Assembly (NCBI GenBank): GCA_035492775.1
Contig: DATJIW010000051.1
Span: 38,311 to 102,310 of the forward strand
From: DATJFQ01 sp035492775
GTDB lineage: Bacteria > Acidobacteriota > Vicinamibacteria > Vicinamibacterales > 2-12-FULL-66-21
Length of the DNA: 64,000 bases
Reading direction: 5' to 3'
Shown: one piece after another, positions 25,392 through 34,448 of the stretch
Position numbering within the stretch: position 1 is the first letter of the stretch
How the letters are laid out: the number at the start of each line of letters is the position of its first letter
Notes under the pieces: generated by a model
Told to the model about the DNA's origin: nothing
Database searches by the model: none
Seen by the model: the letters and a program-made list of their open reading frames with translations, nothing else
Position numbers and translations under genes: made by a program

Positions 25392-25409
25392 CGGATTCCA
25401 GAGAGCCGG

Positions 25410-26918
25410 CTAGTTGTAGTACTTCTTCTTACCGCTTTGTACTGGAAAATCGCGGTCCCCGAGCGAGTCGGCCATTCGCGGCCCGGTCCGCTTCGCTGAT
25501 TCCCCTGCGGAGAAGTGTCCCTCGTCCGTGCGGCTGATCCGCCGCTGTGCGTACAGCCCTTCGAGAATGAAGTCGACGGCCGACGCGAGCATGGCGTCGG
25601 ACGGGCGCTTGCCGGCGATCTCGCGGGCTGCCTCATGCAGTCCCTGCACCTGGCGCGTGCGCGAGAGCAGTTCGTTCGACGAAAGCGTGTCGTCTACGGC
25701 GAGACTGCCGCCCAGGTCGAACCACTCCGTCACCTGTCTGAGGTCCGCATTCGGGAGCCAGCCGTTGAATACGTCGCCGGCCGACGCGCGGATCAACTCG
25801 CGGGCGACGTTGTCGGCGCCTTTCAGCTCCCCCTCGTATTCGAGCTCGAACTTGCCCGTAATGGCTGGCAGTGCGGCGTAGACGTCGGTGATGCGCGGTA
25901 CGGCCGTCGACTCTCCGCATGCGAGCGCCCGGCGCTCGGCGTTCGAGACGACGTTCTCGAGGAGCGAGATCGGCAGGCGCTGGCTGACGCCAGATCGTTT
26001 GTCGATCTTTGCATCCTGTCGTGCCTTGAAGGCCACTTCCTCGATCACTTCGCGGACGAACGCCGGAATCGATGCCTGCAGCTCGTTGTGCGCGCGATCC
26101 GTCCACGCTTCCTGCTGCGTGATCTGGAGCGCCTGCTGGCGCGTGACGGGATAATGCGTGCGGATTTCCGATCCGATGCGGTCCTTGAGCGGCGTGATGA
26201 TCTTGCCGCGGGCCGTGTAGTCCTCGGGGTTCGCGCTGAAGGCGATCAGCAGGTCGAGCGGCAGCCGGACCGGATATCCCTTAATCTGGACGTCGCCTTC
26301 CTGCAGAATGTTGAAGAGCCCGACCTGGATCTTGCCCGCGAGGTCCGGCAGTTCGTTGATCGCGAAGATGCCGCGGTTGGCGCGCGGCACGAGGCCGTAG
26401 TGCATCGTCATTTCGTCCGACAGTTCGAGGCTGGCGCGCGCCGCCTTGATCGGATCGAGATCACCGATCATGTCGGCGATCGTGACGTCCGGTGTGGCTA
26501 GCTTTTCGACGTAACGCTGCTCCGGCGCGAGCCAGGCTACGGGCAGATCCAGGCCCGCGTCACGCAGCCGGGCACGGCATGCGGCGCAGATCGGGTTGAG
26601 CGGGTCGTCGTGGATTTCGCAGCCTGCGACGACCGGCAGCGCCGGGTCGAGCAGCGTCGTCATCGTGCGGAGGATCCGCGTTTTCGCCTGGCCGCGGAGA
26701 CCGAGCAGGATGAAGTTGTGCCGGGACAGAATGGCGTTGACGACTTGCGGTACGACCGTATCGTCGAAGCCGATGATCCCGGGGAAGAGCGGCTCGTTCG
26801 CGCGCAGCTTGCGGATGAGATTGTCGCGAATTTCGTGCTTTACCGACCGCCTCGGAAGGCGCCCCGCATCGATTTCCTTCCGCAGCGCACCGAGGGTCGA
26901 GACCTGGGGAGACGGCAT
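25410..26918 (-). CDS. MoxR/magnesium-chelatase-like AAA+ ATPase
   Basis: 502 residues. The Walker A is GLRGQAKTRIL (a GxxGxxKT form as in ChlI/MoxR-like ATPases) and the helix-2 insert and sensor regions PLDLLIAFSANPEDYTARG, PLKDRIGSEI and GIFAINELPDLAG match the ChlI/BchI-like clade. A CxxH...CxxC-like cysteine cluster (CEIHDDPLNPICAAC, about residues 100-115) may bind a metal. With the VWA gene it forms the MoxR-VWA pair that in other systems inserts metals or assembles complexes. ATG 26918. Its target is unknown. Confidence 0.87.
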   Translation of the reverse strand: MPSPQVSTLGALRKEIDAGRLPRRSVKHEIRDNLIRKLRANEPLFPGIIGFDDTVVPQVVNAILSRHNFILLGLRGQAKTRILRTMTTLLDPALPVVAGCEIHDDPLNPICAACRARLRDAGLDLPVAWLAPEQRYVEKLATPDVTIADMIGDLDPIKAARASLELSDEMTMHYGLVPRANRGIFAINELPDLAGKIQVGLFNILQEGDVQIKGYPVRLPLDLLIAFSANPEDYTARGKIITPLKDRIGSEIRTHYPVTRQQALQITQQEAWTDRAHNELQASIPAFVREVIEEVAFKARQDAKIDKRSGVSQRLPISLLENVVSNAERRALACGESTAVPRITDVYAALPAITGKFELEYEGELKGADNVARELIRASAGDVFNGWLPNADLRQVTEWFDLGGSLAVDDTLSSNELLSRTRQVQGLHEAAREIAGKRPSDAMLASAVDFILEGLYAQRRISRTDEGHFSAGESAKRTGPRMADSLGDRDFPVQSGKKKYYN

Positions 26919-26991
26919 GCATCGATGGTATCACTCGGATTGCGAGAGTCGTCGGTTCTCGATGCGAGTCCAGTAAGCTTCACTGAAGCTC

Positions 26992-27064
26992 GTGAACCGT
27001 GAGCAGAACCGGACCCTGGAACCGTGAACGAGACCTTGAACCCTGAACCCCGAACCCCGAACCT
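26992..27064. repeat. GAACCCT/GAACCCC heptamer repeat
   Basis: Degenerate copies of GTGAACC, GAACCCT and GAACCCC in the 105-base gap between the AAA+ gene and the phosphodiesterase. The longest possible start of the phosphodiesterase lies inside it. Confidence 0.7.
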
Positions 27065-27893
27065 CGTGATTCCGTTGGTTTATGCCCACCGCGGCGGGGC
27101 GAAGTTGAGGCCTGAGAATACGATTCCGGCGTTCGATCACGGTCTCTCATTGGGGGCGGACGGATTGGAATTCGACGTCCATCTCTCGCGGGACGGTGCG
27201 GTCGTCGTTCACCATGATGCGGCGCTCGATCGGACGACGACCGGTTCCGGTCCGCTCGCGTCGCTGACCGCGGCGCAGCTCGCCGCGCTGGATGCGGCGA
27301 AACTCTGGCCCGAGTTTGCCGGGCGCGGGATCGGGCTTCCCTCGCTTCGCGAGGTGCTCGGCCGCTATCCGGGCATCCCGTTGATCATCGAGCTGAAGGT
27401 GAATACGCCCGAGCTGGCGCAGCGCACCATTGATGATGTTCGCGCGGCGGGCGCGCTGGAATGCGTCGCGCTGGGTTCTTTTGGCACGCGGGCGCTGCGT
27501 GCGGCCCGGGCCTACGAGCCGCGGATCGCGACGGGCTCGTCGCGCGAAGAAACGCGTCTGGCGTTGTATCGATCGTGGGTGCGGTGGCCGGTGCGTTCGC
27601 CGGCGTATCGCGCGTTTCAAGTACCGGAAGTCGCGGGCTCGACGCGCGTGGTGTCACCGCGCTTCGTGCGCGACGCCCATGCGGCCGGCTGCGTTGTCCA
27701 GGTGTGGACGGTTGACGAGGAATCGGACGTGCGCCGCCTGCTCGCCTGGGGTGTCGATGGCATCATCAGCGATCGGCCGGACGTCGCCGTGCGCGTGAGG
27801 GACGCAGTCCGCGGCGCCGGAAATGGGGACAGCCGCCATTTTTCGCAAAAAATGGGGACAGCCGACACGATGGGAATCGATGGTGCACCATGA
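27024..27893 (+). CDS. Glycerophosphodiester phosphodiesterase
   Basis: 289 residues from GTG 27024, or 275 from GTG 27066, which I consider more likely because residues 1-14 (MNETLNPEPRTPNL) come from the repeat. YAHRGGAKLRPENTIPAF and LEFDVHLSRDGAVVVHHD give the GDPD catalytic histidines and acidic residues; IELKVN, GFTVNT-type VVQVWTVDEE and GVDGIISDRP complete the TIM-barrel signature. The enzyme splits glycerophosphodiesters to glycerol-3-phosphate and alcohol. Its last about 23 residues (GNGDSRHFSQKMG onward) are encoded by a palindromic repeat, beyond the conserved fold. Confidence 0.92.
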   Translation: MNETLNPEPRTPNLVIPLVYAHRGGAKLRPENTIPAFDHGLSLGADGLEFDVHLSRDGAVVVHHDAALDRTTTGSGPLASLTAAQLAALDAAKLWPEFAGRGIGLPSLREVLGRYPGIPLIIELKVNTPELAQRTIDDVRAAGALECVALGSFGTRALRAARAYEPRIATGSSREETRLALYRSWVRWPVRSPAYRAFQVPEVAGSTRVVSPRFVRDAHAAGCVVQVWTVDEESDVRRLLAWGVDGIISDRPDVAVRVRDAVRGAGNGDSRHFSQKMGTADTMGIDGAP

Positions 27894-27943
27894 GGCTGTC
27901 CCCATTTTTTCAAAAAAATGGCGGCTGTCCCCATTTCCGGCGC
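27814..27943. repeat. GGGGACAG-type nested palindrome (REP-like), first copy
   Basis: Outer arms 27814-27843 and 27914-27943 are perfect 30-bp reverse complements. Inner arms GGGGACAGCC (within 27847-27863) and GGCTGTCCCC (within 27894-27910) with a T-run form a second hairpin. The stop codon of the phosphodiesterase (27891-27893) is inside it. It is repeated at 38191-38296 and 63748-63789. As drawn, it could also terminate transcription in both directions. Confidence 0.9.
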
Positions 27944-27987
27944 GCGTCTTGTAACGAACCGACGCGTTCACACAATCAGGAGGGCCT

Positions 27988-28386
27988 ATGGACTTACGCG
28001 GGAAGTACTCCTACGCCATCGATACGGCGAAAAAGCTCGGATTCCAGGGGGCCGCGACCCAGGAAGGCGACAAGCTGCACTTCAAAGGCACTGTCCGTTC
28101 CGAAGACGAAAAGAACCAGATCTGGAATGCAATCAAGACAATCCCGGACTGGAAGAACGACATCAACGGCGAGATCAACGTCGTGCCTCAGCCGCAGGCC
28201 GTCGGCACCACCGGCTCCGCATCGCAGCGCACCTACACCGTCAAGTCCGGCGACACACTCAGCAAGATCGCCAAGGAGTTCTACGGCGACGCGAACGCGT
28301 TTCACCGCATCTTCGATGCCAACCGCGACAAACTCAGTGACCCGAACAAGATCGCGGTCGGCCAGACGCTCAACATACCCGTCTGA
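27988..28386 (+). CDS. Small LysM-domain protein (BON plus LysM, Kbp/YgaU-like)
   Basis: 132 residues. Residues about 1-70 resemble a BON domain (KLHFKGTVRSEDEKNQIWNAIKTIPDW) and residues 80-132 are a LysM domain (TYTVKSGDTLSKIAKEFYGDANAFHRIFDANRD, DPNKIAVGQTLNIPV). The order and length fit Escherichia coli YgaU/Kbp, a cytoplasmic potassium-binding protein. No signal peptide is seen, in agreement. AGGAGGG at 27978-27984 is one of the best ribosome binding sites of the window, so it should be well translated. Confidence 0.85.
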   Translation: MDLRGKYSYAIDTAKKLGFQGAATQEGDKLHFKGTVRSEDEKNQIWNAIKTIPDWKNDINGEINVVPQPQAVGTTGSASQRTYTVKSGDTLSKIAKEFYGDANAFHRIFDANRDKLSDPNKIAVGQTLNIPV

Positions 28387-28456
28387 CGAAGCGAATCGAA
28401 GAGAGCGGAGTAGATCTGCAGATTGATTCCGGCTCGACGATCCATCAATCTGCAAT

Positions 28457-30025
28457 TCACGGGCGGCGGTGGCAGCGAAGCTGCTCCGCCGTCGTAAACC
28501 GTGGCTCGATGTCGATCGGCACATCAGCGAGCTTGTCGAGCACGTTCCGAACCTCCGGCCGCACGACACCGAAACGCGCGAGCAGGTCCTTCGCCTGCGC
28601 GTAATCGCCGCGGGCCTGCAGCGTCATCAGGTCGCCCGTCAGCGACGCGACGACACCGGCGATTTGCGTACGCTCGACGGTGAACGTGCCGTCCGGCAGC
28701 ACCCTGACGGCGCCGCGATCCAGCAGCGTGTTGAGCTGCACGGCGATGCCGAGCCCGTGCGCCTCCGTCACGCCGAATCGAATGGATCGAAACGCCGACG
28801 CAAGGAACGTCGTGTACATGGTCGTTGCGATCCCTGCATCGATCAGCCCGCGATCGGCAAGGTACTGAAGCGCCCAGAGACCCGAGATGTCCGCCTTGGC
28901 CTCTTCGATCGCGCTGTAGGTTTCCTTCAGCTCCTGACGCACAGTCGTCCGCCGTCCGCCGACCGTGATGTCGTGCGGCCCCAGTCCGTGCATCAATTCG
29001 TGCATCAGGATGTGCGTGAAGAACGCATCGAAGGACACGTGTGCCCGGTCTGCAGCCGGCAGCGCGACTTTCGAGATTGGCAGGAGCACCATCCTGAACT
29101 TGGCGTCCTGGACGTTCTTCAGCATGACGCGCTTGGCGCCCTTCTCGCGGATCACGCGCTCGTCGTTCGGCAGATTGAACGCCGCAGTCTGTACGCCGCG
29201 GTTCCCGTCGCCGGCGGCGAACACGACGTTGACGACTTTGATGGGCGCCATGCCGCCGAGTGACGGATTTCGCAGAGCCGGATCGATCGGCAGGTGATTC
29301 TCGATGTCCTGAAGGTGCGCGCTGAAGGACTGCAGCTGCCGTGACTCTTCATCGTCGCGGACGGTGACGAACGCCTCGAACGCGGCCTTGTAGTTGAACC
29401 ACTCGTCTTCGTAGACCTCGTACGGCCCGATGGTGGGCTCGATAGCCGCGTCGAGCTCCATCCATGCGACGTCGCTCGGGTAGTAGTCGTTGCTGAGGAA
29501 CGCTTCGGCGCGCGTCGACAAGAACCTCTTCAGACTGACGTTGGAGGTGAGCGCCGCCGCTTCATGCAGCAGCCCCGCCGCTTCGACGAGCGCGCCCTGA
29601 TATTCGACGCTGTAGGGCACGGTGACGAATCCGTCGCCGCTCCGGCGGATCGTCGTGAAGAAGCTGGTCGCTGCAGCTTTCGCATCAAGGCGCAGCGAAT
29701 CGATCCAGCGCTGTACGTCCTCCTTCGACGCACCCGCAGGATAGAAGTTGGCACCTGGCGGTTTGGCCGGCGCGCCCGGGACGAACGGTCGATTTCCCTC
29801 GAGTCGATCCCACGGTCCTTTGTTGATCAGGAAATCGTGCAGGTGCGGCGACGCCGCGCGCGACAGATCCTGCAGCATGGCATCGTTGCCACCCCAGACC
29901 TGGCGCAGGAAGAGCGCGTCCATGATCCGCGCGGCGTCGACGAGGCGCGCGAGCGCCTTCTGCTCGTTCTCGGGCAGCGTGCTGATGTCCGCGCGGATCT
30001 CTGCGGGCGCAAATGGCGCGGTCAT
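28457..30025 (-). CDS. M49-like (dipeptidyl peptidase III type) zinc peptidase
   Basis: 522 residues from ATG 30025. The zinc site reads HELMHGLGPH, that is a plain HEXXH, followed about 45 residues later by EEAKAD, the second metal-binding Glu motif (EExxAD) that is diagnostic of peptidase family M49. Classical DPP III has the unusual HEXXGH; plain-HEXXH members exist in bacteria (Caldithrix abyssi, as I recall). NPSLGGMAPIKVVNVVFAAGD and NRGVQTAAFNLPND also match bacterial DPP III. No signal peptide, so cytoplasmic. It is divergent from aceE. Confidence 0.82.
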   Translation of the reverse strand: MTAPFAPAEIRADISTLPENEQKALARLVDAARIMDALFLRQVWGGNDAMLQDLSRAASPHLHDFLINKGPWDRLEGNRPFVPGAPAKPPGANFYPAGASKEDVQRWIDSLRLDAKAAATSFFTTIRRSGDGFVTVPYSVEYQGALVEAAGLLHEAAALTSNVSLKRFLSTRAEAFLSNDYYPSDVAWMELDAAIEPTIGPYEVYEDEWFNYKAAFEAFVTVRDDEESRQLQSFSAHLQDIENHLPIDPALRNPSLGGMAPIKVVNVVFAAGDGNRGVQTAAFNLPNDERVIREKGAKRVMLKNVQDAKFRMVLLPISKVALPAADRAHVSFDAFFTHILMHELMHGLGPHDITVGGRRTTVRQELKETYSAIEEAKADISGLWALQYLADRGLIDAGIATTMYTTFLASAFRSIRFGVTEAHGLGIAVQLNTLLDRGAVRVLPDGTFTVERTQIAGVVASLTGDLMTLQARGDYAQAKDLLARFGVVRPEVRNVLDKLADVPIDIEPRFTTAEQLRCHRRP

Positions 30026-30135
30026 CCGTGAACCTCGGCAAGGATGGGCATTTATGTAACGTCCTGATGACGCTCGCCTGCGACGCTGGTTGGCATGCGT
30101 CAGCGCAGGTGACGACGCACGTGCGCACCGTCGAT

Positions 30136-30169
30136 TTGACCTACAATAGAAGGATTGTAGTCCTACAAG
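30136..30169 (+). promoter_or_regulatory. Palindromic operator cluster and -35 box upstream of aceE
   Basis: TTGACC (30136-30141) is a good -35. Immediately downstream three 7-base half-sites alternate: CTACAAT (30141-30147), ATTGTAG (30154-30160), CTACAAG (30163-30169), forming CTACAAT-N6-ATTGTAG and TTGTAG-N2-CTACAA dyads. They cover the region between -35 and the start of aceE. CTACA/TGTAG half-sites resemble those of BlaI/MecI-type repressors, but spacing differs and no such gene is in the window. Confidence 0.45.
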
Positions 30170-30191
30170 TTTCCACAAAGGTTGACCCGCG

Positions 30192-32867
30192 ATGAGAAAT
30201 CCGGCCCAACGCGACAGCGCCGACATCGAAGCCCTCGAACAGCGTGAGTGGCGCGAGGCGCTCGACTATGTGATCCAGCAGGGAGACCGCGGTCGCGTGC
30301 AGCGCCTCCTCGCCACGCTGCGCCATCACGCGCGCATGAATGACGTCGCGCTGCCATTCACGGCCGTGACTGCGTACGTCAATACGATCCAGCCAGACCA
30401 GGAGACGCCGCTTCCCGGGAGCCAGGAGATCGAGCGCCGCATCAAGAGCCTGATCCGGTGGAACGCGATGGCGATGGTGGTGCGGGCGAATCGTGTGTCG
30501 GAAGGGATCGGCGGCCACATCTCTACGTACGCGTCGGCCGCAACGCTCTACGAAGTCGGCTTCAATCACTTCTTCCGCGGCAAGGGGCGCGACGGCGACG
30601 GCGACATCGTGTATTTCCAGGGCCACGCGTCGCCCGGCATTTACGCCCGCGCGTTCCTCGAGGGACGTCTCTCCCTCGAGAAACTCGAGAATTTCCGGCA
30701 CGAGCAGCGGCCGGGCGGCGGCCTGTCTTCGTATCCGCACCCGTGGCTGATGCCCGACTTCTGGGAATTCCCGACGGTGTCGATGGGACTCGGGCCCATC
30801 ATGTCGATCTACCAGGCGCGCTTCAATCGCTACCTCGAAGATCGCGGACTGAAGAAGCCGTCGACCAGCAAAGTCTGGGCGTTTCTCGGCGACGGCGAGA
30901 CCGACGAGCCCGAAGCGCTCGGCGCGATCAGCCTGGCGGCGCGCGAGAAGCTCGACAACCTGGTCTGGGTCATCAACTGCAACCTCCAGCGCCTCGACGG
31001 ACCGGTCCGCGGCAACGGACAGATCGTCCAGGAACTCGAGGCGATCTTCCGCGGCGCGGGGTGGAACGTCATCAAGGTGTTGTGGGGCTGCGATTGGGAT
31101 CCGCTGCTCGCCAAGGATCACGACGGCCTGCTTGCGAGGCGCATGGGCGAAGTGGTGGACGGCCAGTACCAGAAGTACGCCGTCGAGTCCGGCGCCTACC
31201 TGCGTGAGCACTTCTTCGGCACCGACCCGCGGCTGCTCGAGATGGTCAAGCACCTCTCCGACGATCAGCTGAAACGGATGCGCCTCGGCGGACACGACCC
31301 GCAGAAGATCTACAACGCCTACAAGCGAGCGGTCGAAACGAAGGGGCAGCCGACGGTCATCCTCGCCCGCACGATCAAGGGATACGGCATGGGCGAAGCG
31401 GGTGAAGGCAAGAACGTCACCCACCAGCAGAAGAAAATGAACGAATCCGACCTGCGTTCCTTCCGCACGCGGTTCGGAATCCCCGTGTCCGACGAGCAAA
31501 TCGGCGAAACGCCGTTCTACCGTCCGGCCGACGACAGCGTCGAGCTGCAGTACATCCGCGAACGCCGCAAGGCGCTCGGTGGCTACGTCCCGGCGCGCTC
31601 CGTTCGGGTCGAACCTCTCAAGGTGCCGCTCGACGGCGTCTTCGAGGAGTTCTTCAACGGCACCGAAGGCCGCAAGGCGTCGACGACGATGGTGTTCGTG
31701 CGCATGCTGTCGAAGCTCCTGCGCGACAAGGAAATCGGCGATCTGATCGTGCCGATCGTTCCAGACGAGGCTCGCACGTTCGGCATGGAGGCGCTCTTCC
31801 GGGCGGTGGGCATCTACTCGCACGTCGGCCAGCGCTACGAGCCGGTCGACATGGATACGCTCCTGTACTACAAGGAAGCCAAGGACGGCCAGATCCTGGA
31901 GGAAGGAATCACCGAAGCGGGATCGATGTCGTCGTTCATCGCCGCCGGGACGGCGTACGCCACGCATGGCGTCAACATGATCCCGTTCTTCATCTACTAC
32001 TCCATGTTCGGGTTCCAGCGCGTCGGCGATCTGATCTGGGCCGCGGCCGACTCGCGCACGCGCGGGTTCCTGCTCGGCGGCACGTCAGGCCGGACGACTC
32101 TCGCGGGCGAAGGCCTGCAGCATCAGGACGGCAACAGCCACGTGTATTCGCTGGCGTATCCCAATTGCGTGTCGTACGACCCGGCGTACGCGTACGAGCT
32201 TGCAGTGATCATTCAGGACGGCATCCGGCGGATGTATCACGATCAGGAGAGCATCTTCTACTACCTCACCGTGATGAACGAGCAGTACGAGATGCCGGAG
32301 ATGCCGAAGGGTTCACGCGAGGGAATCCTCCGAGGGATGTACCGCTTCAAGGCGGCCGGAGATCCGAAGGCGAAGCTTCGCGCACAGCTCTTCGGCAGCG
32401 GCACCATCCTGAACGAAGTCATCAAGGCGCAGGATGTTCTGTCGAAGTACGGGGTTGCCGCCGACGTGTGGTCTGTGACGAGCTACCAGGAGCTGTATCG
32501 CAACGGGCACGCGACGGAGCGGTGGAACATGCTCCATCCGGGTGAGAAGCCGCGCGAATCGTACGTCACGGAGTGCCTCAAGGACGAACCCGGCGTGCTG
32601 GTCGCGGCGTCCGACTACCTGAAAGTGCTGCCCGACTGCCTTGCGCGGTGGGCCCCGCGGCGCATCCGCTCGCTCGGCACCGACGGGTTCGGCCGCAGCG
32701 AAGACCGTCAGGCGCTGCGCAATTTCTTTGAAGTCGACGCGCGCTATATCGCGCTCGCGGCGCTCGCGGAACTCGTGCGCAAGGAACAGCTCGATCGCAA
32801 GATTCTGCAGCAGGCGCTCAAGGACTTGCAGATCGATCCGGAGAAGGCGAACCCGGCAATCTCTTAA
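30192..32867 (+). CDS. aceE: Pyruvate dehydrogenase E1 component, homodimeric type (AceE)
   Basis: 891 residues, the size of the single-chain homodimeric E1. It decarboxylates pyruvate with thiamine diphosphate and passes the acetyl group to lipoyl-E2. The diphosphate-binding motif FLGDGETDEPEALGAIS and the partner NCNLQRLDGPVRGN are intact, and the C-terminal half has SYDPAYAYELAVIIQDGIRRMY. No lipoyl domain. ATG 30192 is 12 bases after a region CAAAGG. It is the first gene of an aceE-aceF-lpd operon (gap of 3 bases to aceF). Confidence 0.96.
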   Translation: MRNPAQRDSADIEALEQREWREALDYVIQQGDRGRVQRLLATLRHHARMNDVALPFTAVTAYVNTIQPDQETPLPGSQEIERRIKSLIRWNAMAMVVRANRVSEGIGGHISTYASAATLYEVGFNHFFRGKGRDGDGDIVYFQGHASPGIYARAFLEGRLSLEKLENFRHEQRPGGGLSSYPHPWLMPDFWEFPTVSMGLGPIMSIYQARFNRYLEDRGLKKPSTSKVWAFLGDGETDEPEALGAISLAAREKLDNLVWVINCNLQRLDGPVRGNGQIVQELEAIFRGAGWNVIKVLWGCDWDPLLAKDHDGLLARRMGEVVDGQYQKYAVESGAYLREHFFGTDPRLLEMVKHLSDDQLKRMRLGGHDPQKIYNAYKRAVETKGQPTVILARTIKGYGMGEAGEGKNVTHQQKKMNESDLRSFRTRFGIPVSDEQIGETPFYRPADDSVELQYIRERRKALGGYVPARSVRVEPLKVPLDGVFEEFFNGTEGRKASTTMVFVRMLSKLLRDKEIGDLIVPIVPDEARTFGMEALFRAVGIYSHVGQRYEPVDMDTLLYYKEAKDGQILEEGITEAGSMSSFIAAGTAYATHGVNMIPFFIYYSMFGFQRVGDLIWAAADSRTRGFLLGGTSGRTTLAGEGLQHQDGNSHVYSLAYPNCVSYDPAYAYELAVIIQDGIRRMYHDQESIFYYLTVMNEQYEMPEMPKGSREGILRGMYRFKAAGDPKAKLRAQLFGSGTILNEVIKAQDVLSKYGVAADVWSVTSYQELYRNGHATERWNMLHPGEKPRESYVTECLKDEPGVLVAASDYLKVLPDCLARWAPRRIRSLGTDGFGRSEDRQALRNFFEVDARYIALAALAELVRKEQLDRKILQQALKDLQIDPEKANPAIS

Positions 32868-32870
32868 CTT

Positions 32871-34319
32871 ATGGCTGATTTCACGCTCCCTGAACTGGGG
32901 GAAAACATCACCGCCGGCGACGTCGTCCGAATTCTCGTCAAGCCTGGCGACGCGATCGCGAAAGACCAGCCGGTGCTCGAACTCGAGACCGACAAGGCCA
33001 CCATCGAAGTGCCGTCGAGCGTTGCCGGCACCGTGCGGGACGTCAAGGTCAAACAGGGTGACAAGGTCAAGGTTGGACAGGCGATTCTGACGGTGGATGA
33101 TCAGGGCGACGGCGCGTCCGCGACGCCGCCGAAGCCGGAGCCGCAGCCGATGGCGGCTGCGGCCGAGGGCGGTCTCGCCCAGCGGGAAACCCCGGGTTCG
33201 ACCGGGCCAGCGGCGGCGACTGAAGAGGATGCAGAGCAGGGCCGCGAGGATCGCGAGAGCAGCAAGCCCGGGACGGTCGAGCCGAACCGCCGTGCGGCGC
33301 CCCCGCGACTCCCCGAAGACGAGATAGACGACGGCGGATCGAAGGGACGCCCGCGGCGCGGCGAAGTCGTCAACATCAGCCGCGAACCGAGAGCGCCGCA
33401 GGCAGCGAGCGAAGGTCCCGCGCCAGCGGCGGGACCGTCAGTTCGCCGCATCGCGCGCGAGCTTGGCGTCGATATTCGCGAGGTCTCGGGAACCGGTCCT
33501 GGCGGACGCATCACGGCGGACGACGTGCATGCGTACGTGCGCGAAGCTCTTGCCGGCGGAGGCGGCGCCGGCCGGACATCCGGAACGGTCCCCTCGCCGC
33601 CGCTGCCCGACTTCTCGAAATGGGGCGACGTCGAGCGCAAGCCCGTGAGCAACATCCGCCGCAAGACGGCGGAACATCTCGGCCACGCGTGGAACGTCAT
33701 TCCGCACGTCACGCAGCACGACAAAGCCGACATCACTTCGCTCGAAGCGCTGCGAAAGCAGTTCGGACCACAGGCGGAGCGCGCGGGCGGCAAGCTGACC
33801 GTCACGGCGATCGCGCTCAAAATCCTCGCAGGAGCGTTCAAGCGATTCCCTCAGTTCACGGCCGCGTTCGATACGGAACGGGGGCAGCTCGTTTACCGCA
33901 AGTACTCGCACATCGGCGTCGCTGTCGATACGGATCGCGGTCTTCTGGTGCCCGTCATCCACGACGTCGACACGAAAGGGATTGTCGAACTGTCGGTCGA
34001 ACTCGCAAAGGCGAGCGAGAAGGCGCGCGCGGGAAAACTCTCGCTCGACGAGATGTCGGGCGGTGTCATGACGATCACCAATCTGGGCGGGATTGGAGGA
34101 ACCGCATTCACGCCGATCGTGAACTGGCCGGAGGCCGCGATTCTCGGCATCTCGCGCGGCACGCACGAGCCGGTGTGGACGGGGGCCGCGTTCGAACCGC
34201 GGTTGATGCTGCCGTTGTCGCTGTCCTACGATCACCGAATCATCGACGGCGCCGACGCGGCAAGATTCCTGCGATGGGTGGCCGACGCGTTCGAGCAGCC
34301 TTTTGTGCTTGCGCTCTAG
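32871..34319 (+). CDS. aceF: Dihydrolipoyllysine acetyltransferase (E2) of pyruvate dehydrogenase
   Basis: 482 residues. One N-terminal lipoyl domain (lysine in LETDKATIEVPS), a long Pro/Ala/Glu-rich linker (about 85-180), a peripheral-subunit-binding domain (VRRIARELGVDIREVSGTGPGGRITADDV) and the acyltransferase core ending with DHRIIDGADAARF (catalytic His/Asp). It transfers acetyl from E1-bound intermediate to CoA. The single lipoyl domain is fewer than the three of E. coli but common elsewhere. ATG 32871. Confidence 0.95.
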   Translation: MADFTLPELGENITAGDVVRILVKPGDAIAKDQPVLELETDKATIEVPSSVAGTVRDVKVKQGDKVKVGQAILTVDDQGDGASATPPKPEPQPMAAAAEGGLAQRETPGSTGPAAATEEDAEQGREDRESSKPGTVEPNRRAAPPRLPEDEIDDGGSKGRPRRGEVVNISREPRAPQAASEGPAPAAGPSVRRIARELGVDIREVSGTGPGGRITADDVHAYVREALAGGGGAGRTSGTVPSPPLPDFSKWGDVERKPVSNIRRKTAEHLGHAWNVIPHVTQHDKADITSLEALRKQFGPQAERAGGKLTVTAIALKILAGAFKRFPQFTAAFDTERGQLVYRKYSHIGVAVDTDRGLLVPVIHDVDTKGIVELSVELAKASEKARAGKLSLDEMSGGVMTITNLGGIGGTAFTPIVNWPEAAILGISRGTHEPVWTGAAFEPRLMLPLSLSYDHRIIDGADAARFLRWVADAFEQPFVLAL

Positions 34320-34340
34320 GCTGACGCCGAGAGCGCGCGT

Positions 34341-34446
34341 CAACTCCCAATTCCCGACGCCCAACTCCATAAGGAGTCCTCCAGCCAGGTTCGGGCGAAC
34401 ATGAGCGCCTTGGGAATGGGGCTTGGGAGTTGGTAGTTGGGAATTG
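34341..34446. repeat. CAACTCCC/AATTCCC repeat making an inverted repeat between aceF and lpd
   Basis: CAACTCCCAATTCCC-type units at 34341-34368 face GGGAATGGGGCTTGGGAGTTGG-type units at 34412-34446. Between the arms are AAGGAGT (34370-34376) and GGTTCGGG. The right arm ends two bases before the lpd ATG. A stem over the start region could affect lpd translation. Confidence 0.6.
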
Positions 34447-34448
34447 AC

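Noticed and set aside
30141..31967. Long minus-strand frame opposite aceE (608 codons)
   Set aside because: Shadow of aceE codon use; no recognisable motif or start signal.
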